From CAZTVF01 sp964616985 (GTDB lineage: Bacteria > Planctomycetota > Phycisphaerae > SM23-33), in assembly GCA_964616985.1 (NCBI GenBank), contig CAZTVF010000007.1, positions 1 through 64,000 on the forward strand: DNA of 64,000 nt. Direction: 5' to 3'. Below the pieces are notes generated by a model. The model was not told where the DNA came from and ran no database searches. It saw only the letters and a list, made by a program, of their open reading frames with translations. Positions 8,837 to 15,263 of the stretch are shown piece after piece. How positions within the stretch are numbered: position 1 is the stretch's first letter; each line of letters begins with the position of its first letter. The position numbers and the translations under genes were made by a program.

Positions 8837-8840
8837 TGAT

Positions 8841-9308
8841 ATGGTTCATGCATCACATGAGTCTCTGGGACCCAAGAGGATGACCCGGCAACGAAGGGTG
8901 ATCCTTGAGGAACTCCGCGCGGTGACGACGCACCCGACGGCGGAGGAAGTGCTGGCCATGGTCCGCAAGCGTCTGCCGCGGGTGAGCCTGGGCACTGTGT
9001 ATCGTAACCTCGAGGTGCTCTGCCGCGAGGGCAAGGCCCTGCGGATGGAGCCGGCCGCCGGCGGACAGCGAAGGTTCGACGGCAATACCCGCCGGCACTA
9101 CCACGTCCGCTGCTGCCGCTGCGGCCGGCTGGCGGATGTGATGCTGGAGGAATTCACCGCCCTGCACGAACCGGCGGCGGCGGCGAGCGATTTCGAGATC
9201 CTCGACCACCGGCTGGAGTTCGTGGGGGTGTGCCCGGGATGCAAAGAAGAAGAAGAAGAAGAAGAAGCAAAATGCATTAGCAGGGATGAAGAGGATAAAG
9301 AGAGATAG
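8841..9308 (+). CDS. Fur/PerR-family transcriptional regulator with glutamate-rich tail
   Basis: A 155-residue metal- or peroxide-responsive repressor. The winged-helix part reads RMTRQRRVILEEL, HPTAEEVLAMV, and VSLGTVYRNLEVLCREG (recognition helix). The dimerisation part has RRHYHVRCCRCGRLADV and VCPGC, giving the two CxxC pairs of the structural zinc site. The family normally ends soon after the last CxxC; here a GAA trinucleotide repeat adds seven glutamates and a charged tail to residue 155. No Shine-Dalgarno site is visible; the ATG is 4 bases after the operator palindrome, suggesting a leaderless message. An alternative start at 8880 would cut the first helix. Downstream rubrerythrin, tpx, superoxide reductase and ferritin suggest a PerR-like role, which is an inference. 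Confidence 0.88.
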   Translation: MVHASHESLGPKRMTRQRRVILEELRAVTTHPTAEEVLAMVRKRLPRVSLGTVYRNLEVLCREGKALRMEPAAGGQRRFDGNTRRHYHVRCCRCGRLADVMLEEFTALHEPAAAASDFEILDHRLEFVGVCPGCKEEEEEEEAKCISRDEEDKER

Positions 9309-9440
9309 AGAAGAAGAAGAAGAAGAAGAAGAAACAGCAACCGCGGAGAACGCGGAGAACGCAGAAAAGAAGAAGAAGAAAGAGAAGAAGAAGCGAAATA
9401 GGGATGAAGAGGGATGCAGGAAGTTTGAAGAAGAGTTGAT
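9244..9440. repeat. GAA/AAG trinucleotide repeats in a homopurine tract
   Basis: Three clusters of GAA or AAG units lie at 9245-9267, 9309-9333 and 9367-9393, within about 200 bases that are almost purely purine on this strand. The first encodes the polyglutamate at the end of the Fur-family protein; the other two are in the gap before rubrerythrin, with a CGCGGAGAA duplication between them (about 9342-9362). Confidence 0.85.
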
Positions 9441-9506
9441 GCCCGCTGAGGGCCCTGCGATGACGGGGCGGCGAGGCGAAGAACAATAGATAACCAGGAG
9501 TGAACG

Positions 9507-10052
9507 ATGCTTGAGATGACGGCTGGGAACCTGCGGAGCGCGTTTGGCGGCGAGTCGATGGCCCACATGCGGTACATGGCCTGGGCACAGAAGGCCCAGG
9601 AAGAAGGCTTCCCCAACGTGGCGAGATTGTTCAACGCGATCAGCCGGGCCGAACAGGCCCATGCCACCGGTCACTTCAAGGTGATGGCCGCGGTCGCGGG
9701 CGGGTTCCTCGTCCCTGCCGGCGGCGGGTTCGGCCTGGGCACCACGTCCCAGAACCTCGCCGGCGCCATCGAGGGCGAGAACTTCGAGGTCAAGGAGATG
9801 TACCCGGCCTACATCGAAGTGGCCAAGTCGCAGGGCGAGAAGGCCGCCATCCGAAGCATGGAGCTGGCCCTGGCGGCGGAGAAGATCCACGCGGACCTGT
9901 ACGCCAAGGCCAAGGTCGCCGTCGACGGCGGCAAAGACATCGCCCTGGGCGCGGTGCAGATATGCACCGTGTGCGGCCATACCGTCGAGGGCGACGCCCC
10001 CGACAAGTGCCCGGTGTGCAACGCCCTGAAGAAGTTCTACGTAGCCTTCTAA
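9507..10052 (+). CDS. rbr: Rubrerythrin
   Basis: Cytoplasmic non-haem diiron peroxidase that reduces hydrogen peroxide in anaerobes. The 181-residue protein has the ferritin-like four-helix domain with paired diiron motifs (ISRAEQAHATGHF and LALAAEKIHADLY, both ExxH) and a C-terminal rubredoxin domain with Cys153, Cys156, Cys168 and Cys171 (CTVCG...CPVC). The ATG has AGGAG 7 bases upstream. The gene follows the Fur-family regulator by about 200 bases across the purine repeat and may be part of its regulon or transcript. Family identification is certain; regulation is inferred from position. Confidence 0.96.
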   Translation: MLEMTAGNLRSAFGGESMAHMRYMAWAQKAQEEGFPNVARLFNAISRAEQAHATGHFKVMAAVAGGFLVPAGGGFGLGTTSQNLAGAIEGENFEVKEMYPAYIEVAKSQGEKAAIRSMELALAAEKIHADLYAKAKVAVDGGKDIALGAVQICTVCGHTVEGDAPDKCPVCNALKKFYVAF

Positions 10053-10137
10053 CGGAAACGCGCGGCTCGGCGGCCTGGAGGGACCGCCGGGCCGTAATAA
10101 TGTAGTAGCCGGGGGCCGGGAAGATCGCTTTGGCACA

Positions 10138-10956
10138 ATGGGACGCACAATGCCGCTGATGAAGCACAAGGAAATGCTGGAGGATTTGTACCGGCGGTAC
10201 AACCGGCGGCAGTACGTGCACCCCGACCCCGTGGAGTTCCTCTATCGCTATGATGACGCAGAGGACCGCGAGGTCGTGGCCCTGGTGGCCAGCTGCCTGG
10301 CGTATGGGCGGGTGAAGCAGATTCTCGCCAGCGTCGCCAAGGTGCTGGAGGTGCTGGGCGACAGGCCGGCGAAGCAGTTGCTTTCGACGCCCCCCGCCCG
10401 GCTGGCGGCGAGGCTGAGCGGCTTCAAACACCGCTTCACCACGGGCCGGCAGATGGCGGCATTGCTGGGCGGCGCCCGGCGGGCCATCGAGCGGCACGGC
10501 AGCCTGGAACGATGCTTCTGTGCAGGCCTGGCGGAGGGAGACGTTACGGTGCTACCGGCGTTGAGCAAGTTCGTCGCGAGCCTTGGCGGCAGTGCAGGCG
10601 GCAAGGCGAAGGCCTGCCCGCTGTCGCACCTGCTGAGCGACCCGCAGCGCGGCAGCGCGTGCAAGCGGCTGAACCTGATGCTCCGCTGGCTGGTCCGGCG
10701 TGACGCGGTGGACGTGGGCGACTGGCGGTCCGTCCCGGCGGCGATGCTGATCGTGCCGCTGGACGTGCACATGCACCGCCTCTCGCAGCAGTTGAAGGCC
10801 ACCGGCCGTGCAGCCGCCGACCTCAAGACCGCCCGCGAGGTGACGGCCGCGTTCGGCAGGGTCAGCCCGCAGGACCCCGTGAAATACGATTTCGCGCTGA
10901 CGCGGATGGGAATCCATCCCGACGTGCTAAACGAGACGCTGTGCAAGCCGAAGTGA
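10138..10956 (+). CDS. TIGR02757 (DUF2400) family protein
   Basis: A 272-residue conserved cytoplasmic protein of the TIGR02757/DUF2400 type, whose function is not established. Diagnostic stretches are LYRRYNRRQYVHPDPVEF, LVASCLAYGRVKQI, FKHRFTTGRQM, LMLRWLVRRDAVDVG, VPLDVHMHRLSQQL and DPVKYDFALTRMG. There are conserved Asp, His and Arg residues in the C-terminal half but no classic catalytic motif. Several ATGs are available at the start (10138, 10150, 10159); none has a strong ribosome site, so the N-terminus is uncertain by a few residues. It ends 13 bases before the metal permease gene and the two may be co-transcribed. Confidence 0.85.
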   Translation: MGRTMPLMKHKEMLEDLYRRYNRRQYVHPDPVEFLYRYDDAEDREVVALVASCLAYGRVKQILASVAKVLEVLGDRPAKQLLSTPPARLAARLSGFKHRFTTGRQMAALLGGARRAIERHGSLERCFCAGLAEGDVTVLPALSKFVASLGGSAGGKAKACPLSHLLSDPQRGSACKRLNLMLRWLVRRDAVDVGDWRSVPAAMLIVPLDVHMHRLSQQLKATGRAAADLKTAREVTAAFGRVSPQDPVKYDFALTRMGIHPDVLNETLCKPK

Positions 10957-10969
10957 TAGGACGACTGTC

Positions 10970-12250
10970 ATGTTGGACGTTGCCTTAAGAATAGTGACCG
11001 ACTTCTTCGCGGTGCTGGTGCTGATGTCGCCGTACCTGCTGCTGGGATTCCTGGCCGCGGGGCTGATGGCGGCGCTGCTGCCGCGAGGCTTCATTGAGCG
11101 CCATCTGGGCGGCGGCGGCTACTGGCCGGTCGTGAAGGCTGCCGCCCTGGGCGTGCCGCTGCCGCTGTGCTCGTGCAGCGTGATCCCTGTCGCCGCCTCG
11201 CTGCGAAAGCACGGGGCGAGCAGAAGCGCGACGATGGGGTTCCTGATCGCGACGCCGGAGACCGGCATCGACAGCATCCTCGTGACGTATGGCATGCTCG
11301 GCTGGGTGTTCGCCGCCTTCCGCGCGGGGCTGGCCGTGGCGGGCGGCCTGCTGGGCGGGCTGCTTGTCTTGATCTTCGGCGGACGTGAGGAGGCCAGGGC
11401 CCCTGTCCCTGCGGCGCCCGCGGGCGCCGGGGCCGGTGGCATCGTCGCCCGCCTGCGATACGCGCTGCGGTATGGATTCGTCGATCTGCCCCGCGACATC
11501 GCCAAGACGATGGTCATCGGCCTGGCCATCGCGGCGTTGATCTCGGCGCTGGTGCCGCCCCGTTACTTCGCCAACGTCCTGCCGCCGGGCATCGGGCAGA
11601 TCGCCGTGATGATGCTGGCGGGCATTCCGATCTATGTGTGCGCGACGGCCTCGGTGCCCATCGCCGCCGCCCTGATGATGGCCGGCGTTTCGCCCGGGGC
11701 CGCCCTGGCGTTCCTGGTGACGGGCCCGGCGACCAACGCGGCGACGATCGCAATGATCTACAAGGTGCTGGGGCGGCGCGTGGCGTTCCTGTACATCCTG
11801 ACGATTGCGATTACCGCCATGGGCGGCGGGCTGCTGCTGGACCAGATCCTGCAGACGAGCGGCCAGTCCATGATGCACGAGCACGGCGAAATGCTGCCGA
11901 TGTGGTTCCAGCTCGCCACCACGGTGCTGCTGCTGGCCATGCTGGGCTGGGGCATGATCAGCCCGTTGATCAATCGCCGCAAGGCCGCCGCCGCGACGTG
12001 CTGCTCGGGTGAAGGCGAGGCAATGCGACAGGTTCAACTGCAGATCACGGGCATGACCTGCCAGGGCTGCGCCCGCAACGTGCACCGCACGCTGTTGGGC
12101 TGCGCGGGCGTGAAGGCGGCCAGCGTGAACCTTGCCGACGCCACCGCCACGCTCGACGGAACCGACTTCGACCTCGCCGCCGTCCGCCAGGCCCTCAAGG
12201 ACGAGGGATTCGACGTGACCGCACACGACGACGACGCGAAAACGCGTTAA
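10970..12250 (+). CDS. Copper/zinc efflux permease (SO_0444-like) fused to HMA domain
   Basis: A 426-residue inner-membrane metal exporter. The permease part has two internally similar halves: the first includes LPLCSCSVIPVAASLRKHG and FLIATPETGIDSI, the second CATASVPIAAALMMAGVS and FLVTGPATNAATI; the CSC triplet is a likely metal site. About eight membrane helices are evident, with an alanine/glycine-rich loop near residues 140-160. Residues 352-420 form a heavy-metal-associated domain with GMTCQGC (Cys364, Cys367). The family is known for copper/zinc efflux in Shewanella. The internal ATG at 12023 exactly begins the HMA domain and has a purine-rich stretch upstream, so a separate small chaperone could be made. 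The metal is not proved by the sequence. Confidence 0.88.
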   Translation: MLDVALRIVTDFFAVLVLMSPYLLLGFLAAGLMAALLPRGFIERHLGGGGYWPVVKAAALGVPLPLCSCSVIPVAASLRKHGASRSATMGFLIATPETGIDSILVTYGMLGWVFAAFRAGLAVAGGLLGGLLVLIFGGREEARAPVPAAPAGAGAGGIVARLRYALRYGFVDLPRDIAKTMVIGLAIAALISALVPPRYFANVLPPGIGQIAVMMLAGIPIYVCATASVPIAAALMMAGVSPGAALAFLVTGPATNAATIAMIYKVLGRRVAFLYILTIAITAMGGGLLLDQILQTSGQSMMHEHGEMLPMWFQLATTVLLLAMLGWGMISPLINRRKAAAATCCSGEGEAMRQVQLQITGMTCQGCARNVHRTLLGCAGVKAASVNLADATATLDGTDFDLAAVRQALKDEGFDVTAHDDDAKTR

Positions 12251-12355
12251 CCAGCAGACTACAATTATGGCTGAAGAAGGAACAGTTTTCGGATATCACT
12301 AGCTATCTAAATACGAGAAAGGTCCCCCATGACTGATCGCAAAGGAGCTGTTACG

Positions 12356-12865
12356 ATGCACGGCAACGGGCTGACGCTGACGGGTTCGCCGGTGAAGGTC
12401 GGCGATGCGGCGCCGGATTTCGCTGCCGTTGCCAACGACATGTCCGAATTCAAGCTCTCGTCGCTCAAGGGCAAGTGCGTGCTGATCTCGGCCGTGCCTT
12501 CACTGGACACGCCCGTGTGCCACCGCGAGACGCGCCGCTTCAATGAAGAGGCCGCCAAGCTCCAGAACGTCAAGATCGTGACAGTGAGCATGGACCTGCC
12601 CTTCGCGCAGGGCCGCTGGTGTGCGGCCGAGGGCATCAAGAACCTGCAGACGGTGAGCGACTACCGCGACGCCCAGTTCGGCCAGGCGTATGGGCTGTTG
12701 ATCAAGGAACTGCGCCTCCTGGCGCGGTGCGTGCTGGTGGTCGATCCCAGCGGCAAGATCACGCACATGGACCTGGTGAAGGAAGTGACCGAGGAGCCGA
12801 ACTACAACGCCGCCCTGGCCGCGGCGGCCAAGGCGGTCGAGTCGCAGAAGGTAGCGGCGAGGTAG
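12356..12865 (+). CDS. tpx: Thiol peroxidase (2-Cys peroxiredoxin)
   Basis: Reduces hydrogen and lipid peroxides with thioredoxin. The 169-residue protein has the Tpx pattern GNGLTLTGSPVKVGDAAPDF, then the peroxidatic cysteine in PSLDTPVCHRETRRF (Cys55) and the resolving cysteine Cys89, 34 residues later as in E. coli Tpx. The substrate loop reads MDLPFAQGRWC. I chose the ATG at 12356 because AAAGGAG lies 8 bases upstream and the resulting N-terminus matches the family; an ATG at 12329 would add nine residues but has a weaker site. It is followed 92 bases later by the superoxide reductase gene, in line with the oxidative-defence character of the block. Confidence 0.95.
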   Translation: MHGNGLTLTGSPVKVGDAAPDFAAVANDMSEFKLSSLKGKCVLISAVPSLDTPVCHRETRRFNEEAAKLQNVKIVTVSMDLPFAQGRWCAAEGIKNLQTVSDYRDAQFGQAYGLLIKELRLLARCVLVVDPSGKITHMDLVKEVTEEPNYNAALAAAAKAVESQKVAAR

Positions 12866-12957
12866 AACGCATCGGGCGTTCATCGAGAAGGCTGAGCATT
12901 CGGGTGGCACGAACGCCACCACGATTGGATAGGAACCCCTAAAAGGAGCGTGTTCGA

Positions 12958-13341
12958 ATGGCGACCGAGAGATTGCAGGTCTACAAGTGCGGCGTGTGCG
13001 GGATCGTGGCCGAGGTGCTTGACGGCGGCGCGGGTGAACTGGTTTGCTGCGGGCAGCCGATGCGGCTGTTCGAGGCCAACACGGTCGACGCGTCGAAGGA
13101 GAAGCACGTGCCCGTGGTCAAGGCCGATGGCAGCGGCTGCACCGTCAGCGTCGGCAGCATCCCTCACCCGATGGAAGAGAAGCACTTCATCCAGTGGATC
13201 GAAGTGATCGCGGACGGCAAGAGCTACCGCCAGTTCCTCAAGCCAGGGCAGAAGCCCGACGCGAGTTTCCCGGTGGCGGCCGGCAACATCGTCGTGCGCG
13301 AGTTCTGCAATCTCCACGGCCTGTGGAAGACGCAGGGCTAG
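12958..13341 (+). CDS. dfx: Desulfoferrodoxin (superoxide reductase, two-iron type)
   Basis: Reduces superoxide to hydrogen peroxide without making oxygen, working with rubrerythrin and peroxiredoxins. The 127-residue protein has an intact rubredoxin-like centre I (Cys11, Cys14, Cys30, Cys31) and all ligands of the catalytic centre II: His50, His70, His76, Cys117 and His120. Glu48-Lys49 give the conserved EKH motif. The ATG follows AAAAGGAG. Because centre I is complete this is the two-iron class typical of sulfate reducers and other anaerobes. It lies between tpx and ferritin on the same strand. Confidence 0.97.
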   Translation: MATERLQVYKCGVCGIVAEVLDGGAGELVCCGQPMRLFEANTVDASKEKHVPVVKADGSGCTVSVGSIPHPMEEKHFIQWIEVIADGKSYRQFLKPGQKPDASFPVAAGNIVVREFCNLHGLWKTQG

Positions 13342-13370
13342 CCGTTCATCGGAATCGAGTATTGCCTGCG

Positions 13371-13404
13371 TCTGGCGGACGGCTTGTCGTTCGGGTGCTG
13401 TAGA
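13371..13404. repeat. Degenerate arm of the GGCTTGCCGTTCGG repeat
   Basis: CTGGCGGACGGCTTGTCGTT followed by CGGGTGCTGT is related to the perfect inverted repeat at 14922-14996 and to the fragment at 46331-46354. Only one arm is present here. Confidence 0.45.
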
Positions 13405-13488
13405 AGCCCAGGACGTCACCGGATCGACAGGTGATTATCAACAAAATGGACCATGCCCGCCCCGGCGGGCGAATAGAAGGAGAGAGTC

Positions 13489-13983
13489 ATGCTGAGCAAG
13501 AAGATTCAGGATGCGCTGAACGCGCAGATCAATGCCGAGATGTATTCGTCGTACCTGTACCTGGCGATGGCCGCCCACTTCGAGGCGGCAAACCTCAAGG
13601 GCTTCGCCAACTGGATGCAGGTGCAGGCCACCGAAGAGTATGGCCATGCGATGAAGTTCTATAAGTACATCCAGGACCGCATGGGGCGGGTGACGCTGAC
13701 GGCGATTGCCGCCCCGCCGGCCGAGTGGGCCAGCCCGCTGGCCGCCTTCGAGGAAGTCGCCCGGCACGAGGCGAAGGTCACCGGCCTGATCAACGAGTTG
13801 ATGAACCTCGCCCAGGCCGAGAAGGACCACGCGACGGCCGGCGTGCTGCAATGGTTCGTCAATGAGCAGGTCGAGGAAGAGGCCTCCGCGGCCGATGTCG
13901 TCAACATGCTGAAGGCGATCAAGGATTCGACGAACGGCCTGTTCATGATCGATCACCAGTTGGCCAAGCGCGGCCGAGGCTGA
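13489..13983 (+). CDS. ftnA: Non-haem ferritin
   Basis: A 164-residue iron-storage ferritin forming a 24-subunit shell. The ferroxidase-site pattern is clear: Glu17 in NAEMYSSYLYLAMAAHFE, then TEEYGHAMKFYKYI with Glu50 and His53, and later AEKDHATAGVLQWFVNEQVEEE. The start has GGAGAGAG upstream. Iron sequestration fits with the superoxide reductase, peroxidases and Fur-family regulator upstream. A strong Rho-independent terminator immediately follows, closing the block. Confidence 0.96.
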   Translation: MLSKKIQDALNAQINAEMYSSYLYLAMAAHFEAANLKGFANWMQVQATEEYGHAMKFYKYIQDRMGRVTLTAIAAPPAEWASPLAAFEEVARHEAKVTGLINELMNLAQAEKDHATAGVLQWFVNEQVEEEASAADVVNMLKAIKDSTNGLFMIDHQLAKRGRG

Positions 13984-14013
13984 TTTCGGATTCAGCGCGA
14001 CCCACTGCGTGAC

Positions 14014-14051
14014 GCACGGCGGCCCCCTCACAGAGCCGCCGTGCTTTTTTT
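14014..14051 (+). terminator. Rho-independent terminator after ferritin
   Basis: Perfect 10-base arms GCACGGCGGC (14014-14023) and GCCGCCGTGC (14035-14044) around an 11-base loop, followed by seven T residues. It is the cleanest terminator in the window. Confidence 0.9.
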
Positions 14052-14152
14052 ATGGACCGGCCGCCCATCCGGAGGCGACACGCGGGCGTAACAAGGGGTG
14101 AGGCTGAGCCCGTCTCGTCGGCGGCGAAGGCATTCCATCCACCGGCCTTTGC

Positions 14153-14197
14153 GGCATGCAGAACCTGTCCCTGCGGGCCAGGACCTGCATGCCCTAC
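14153..14197. repeat. 45-base dispersed hairpin, copy 1
   Basis: GGCATGCAGAACCTG at the left pairs imperfectly with CAGGACCTGCATGCC at the right. The same 45-base element occurs in reverse orientation at 35769-35813 with about 90% identity, and a variant (GTGTGCAGAACCTG) at 50005-50048. All three are intergenic. Confidence 0.75.
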
Positions 14198-14223
14198 GAA
14201 ACGGCATGCGGCGATCGAGGGGC

Positions 14224-14252
14224 TTGTTGTGATTGTCACCCTCAACTAGAAT
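14224..14252 (+). promoter_or_regulatory. Promoter of def, placing the start at the ATG
   Basis: TTGTTG (14224-14229), 17 bases, TAGAAT (14247-14252). The expected transcription start is 14259-14260, the A of the def ATG, and no Shine-Dalgarno site is present, so the message is probably leaderless. Confidence 0.6.
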
Positions 14253-14259
14253 GTAACGA

Positions 14260-14808
14260 ATGAGTAGCAACCCGAAGATTATGCAGGCGGACGTGGCGAC
14301 ACTGACGGTGATCAAGTACCCCGACCCCCGTCTGATGCAGGCCAGCACGCCGCTGGCGCCGCAGGAAATCGATGACTCGGTCCGCGCCCTGGCCGAGCGG
14401 ATGTTCATCCTGATGACCGAGCATCGGGGCGTGGGTCTGGCTGCGCCGCAAGTGGGCATCAATGTCCGGATGTTCGTGGCCTGCCCCACCGGCGAGGCCG
14501 AGGATCGCCGCGTCTATATCAACCCGCGGATCACCTTCGTCGACGGCAGCCAGGAAGAAGAAGAGGGCTGCCTCAGCCTCCCCAACGTCACCTGCAAGAT
14601 CAAGCGGTACCTCAAGGCGACGGTCTCGGCTCTGGACGCGTTCGGCCAAGCCTTCGAGGAATCAGGCGAGGGCCTCCTGGCCAGGATCTATCAGCACGAG
14701 ATCGACCACCTCGACGGCAGGCTCCTGGTCGACCGCATGGGCACCGTCTCGAAGCTCGCCAACCGCCGGGCCATCAAGCTCCTGGAAGAGAAGTTCGTCA
14801 AGGCCTGA
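14260..14808 (+). CDS. def: Peptide deformylase
   Basis: Removes the formyl group from nascent proteins using a metal ion. The 182-residue protein has all three family motifs: GVGLAAPQVG (57-66), EEGCLSLP with metal ligand Cys104, and QHEIDHLDG with His146, Glu147 and His150. The promoter at 14224-14252 directs transcription to begin at or next to the ATG. The following gene is far away; def seems to be a single-gene unit, without the usual fmt partner. Confidence 0.97.
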   Translation: MSSNPKIMQADVATLTVIKYPDPRLMQASTPLAPQEIDDSVRALAERMFILMTEHRGVGLAAPQVGINVRMFVACPTGEAEDRRVYINPRITFVDGSQEEEEGCLSLPNVTCKIKRYLKATVSALDAFGQAFEESGEGLLARIYQHEIDHLDGRLLVDRMGTVSKLANRRAIKLLEEKFVKA

Positions 14809-14921
14809 TCTCTCCCTGGCGGTAGAAGGGTGAGCGCGGGGCTCCATTCCTCCCAAAGCCGGCCCACTGCGTGGGTCGGTCTTCCACTGGCGATCATTCC
14901 GATGGAACATGTGAGTGCGTT

Positions 14922-14996
14922 TGGCGGCTTGCCGTTCGGCGCTGTCAGATCCGGGTGACGCCCTATGGCTTCTACAGCGCCGAACGGCAAGCCGCC
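14922..14996. repeat. Perfect 23-base inverted repeat
   Basis: GGCGGCTTGCCGTTCGGCGC (left arm, 14923 onward) is exactly mirrored at 14974-14996 (ACAGCGCCGAACGGCAAGCC...), separated by a 28-base spacer. Single related arms occur at 13371-13404 and 46331-46354, so this is a dispersed element. Confidence 0.8.
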
Positions 14997-15125
14997 GCCA
15001 AAGCTTTACTCCGCTCGAGAGCGGGTTGCCGCGAGGCAAGACGCCCATCAGCCGTGGCGATCATGAGCACGCTCATTTTCATTGGCGGAGGGCAAATAAT
15101 GTAGTAATGCCTATTTCGCCAGGGT

Positions 15126-15131
15126 TATAAT
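15126..15131 (+). promoter_or_regulatory. Candidate -10 box of the calpain-like gene
   Basis: A perfect TATAAT within an AT-richer stretch. No good -35 hexamer is present at the expected distance. It would give a leader of about 125 bases before the ATG at 15264. Confidence 0.35.
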
Positions 15132-15263
15132 TCTTCCGGCCACGAAGAGTTGTCGCTGCACGCCGGACACGGGGTCTGCCGATATGTAGATGGGAAGGCT
15201 AACCGCCGAACGCGCCGGGGGTCTAGTGGCCAGGCGTTCGTCGATTCTCTGAAAGGAGTCGCT

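Larger units (their letters stand above)
7973..8840. other. Repeat-rich gene-free stretch
   Basis: No convincing gene is found between the rpsT promoter and the fur-like gene. It holds GC hairpins at 8150-8225, a low-complexity 'gcagaggcacagaggcc' segment near 8045, a pair of GCAAAACGAACCC-type words (8512 and 8618), and the TTGTTCTGC repeat at 8417-8450. The last 75 bases (about 8766-8840) switch sharply to AT-rich sequence and form the promoter/operator of the fur-like gene. Confidence 0.7.
14809..15263. other. Intergenic stretch before the calpain-like gene
   Basis: About 455 bases without a convincing gene. It contains the 23-base inverted repeat at 14922-14996 and, at 15126-15131, a TATAAT box that may drive the calpain-like gene. 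The frame of that gene is open from 15150, but no ribosome site or signal supports an earlier start. Confidence 0.6.

Noticed and set aside
9286..9489. A 67-codon frame with poly-Glu and poly-Lys after the fur-like gene
   Set aside because: It arises from the GAA/AAG repeats in a different frame, overlaps the fur-like stop and has no ribosome site.
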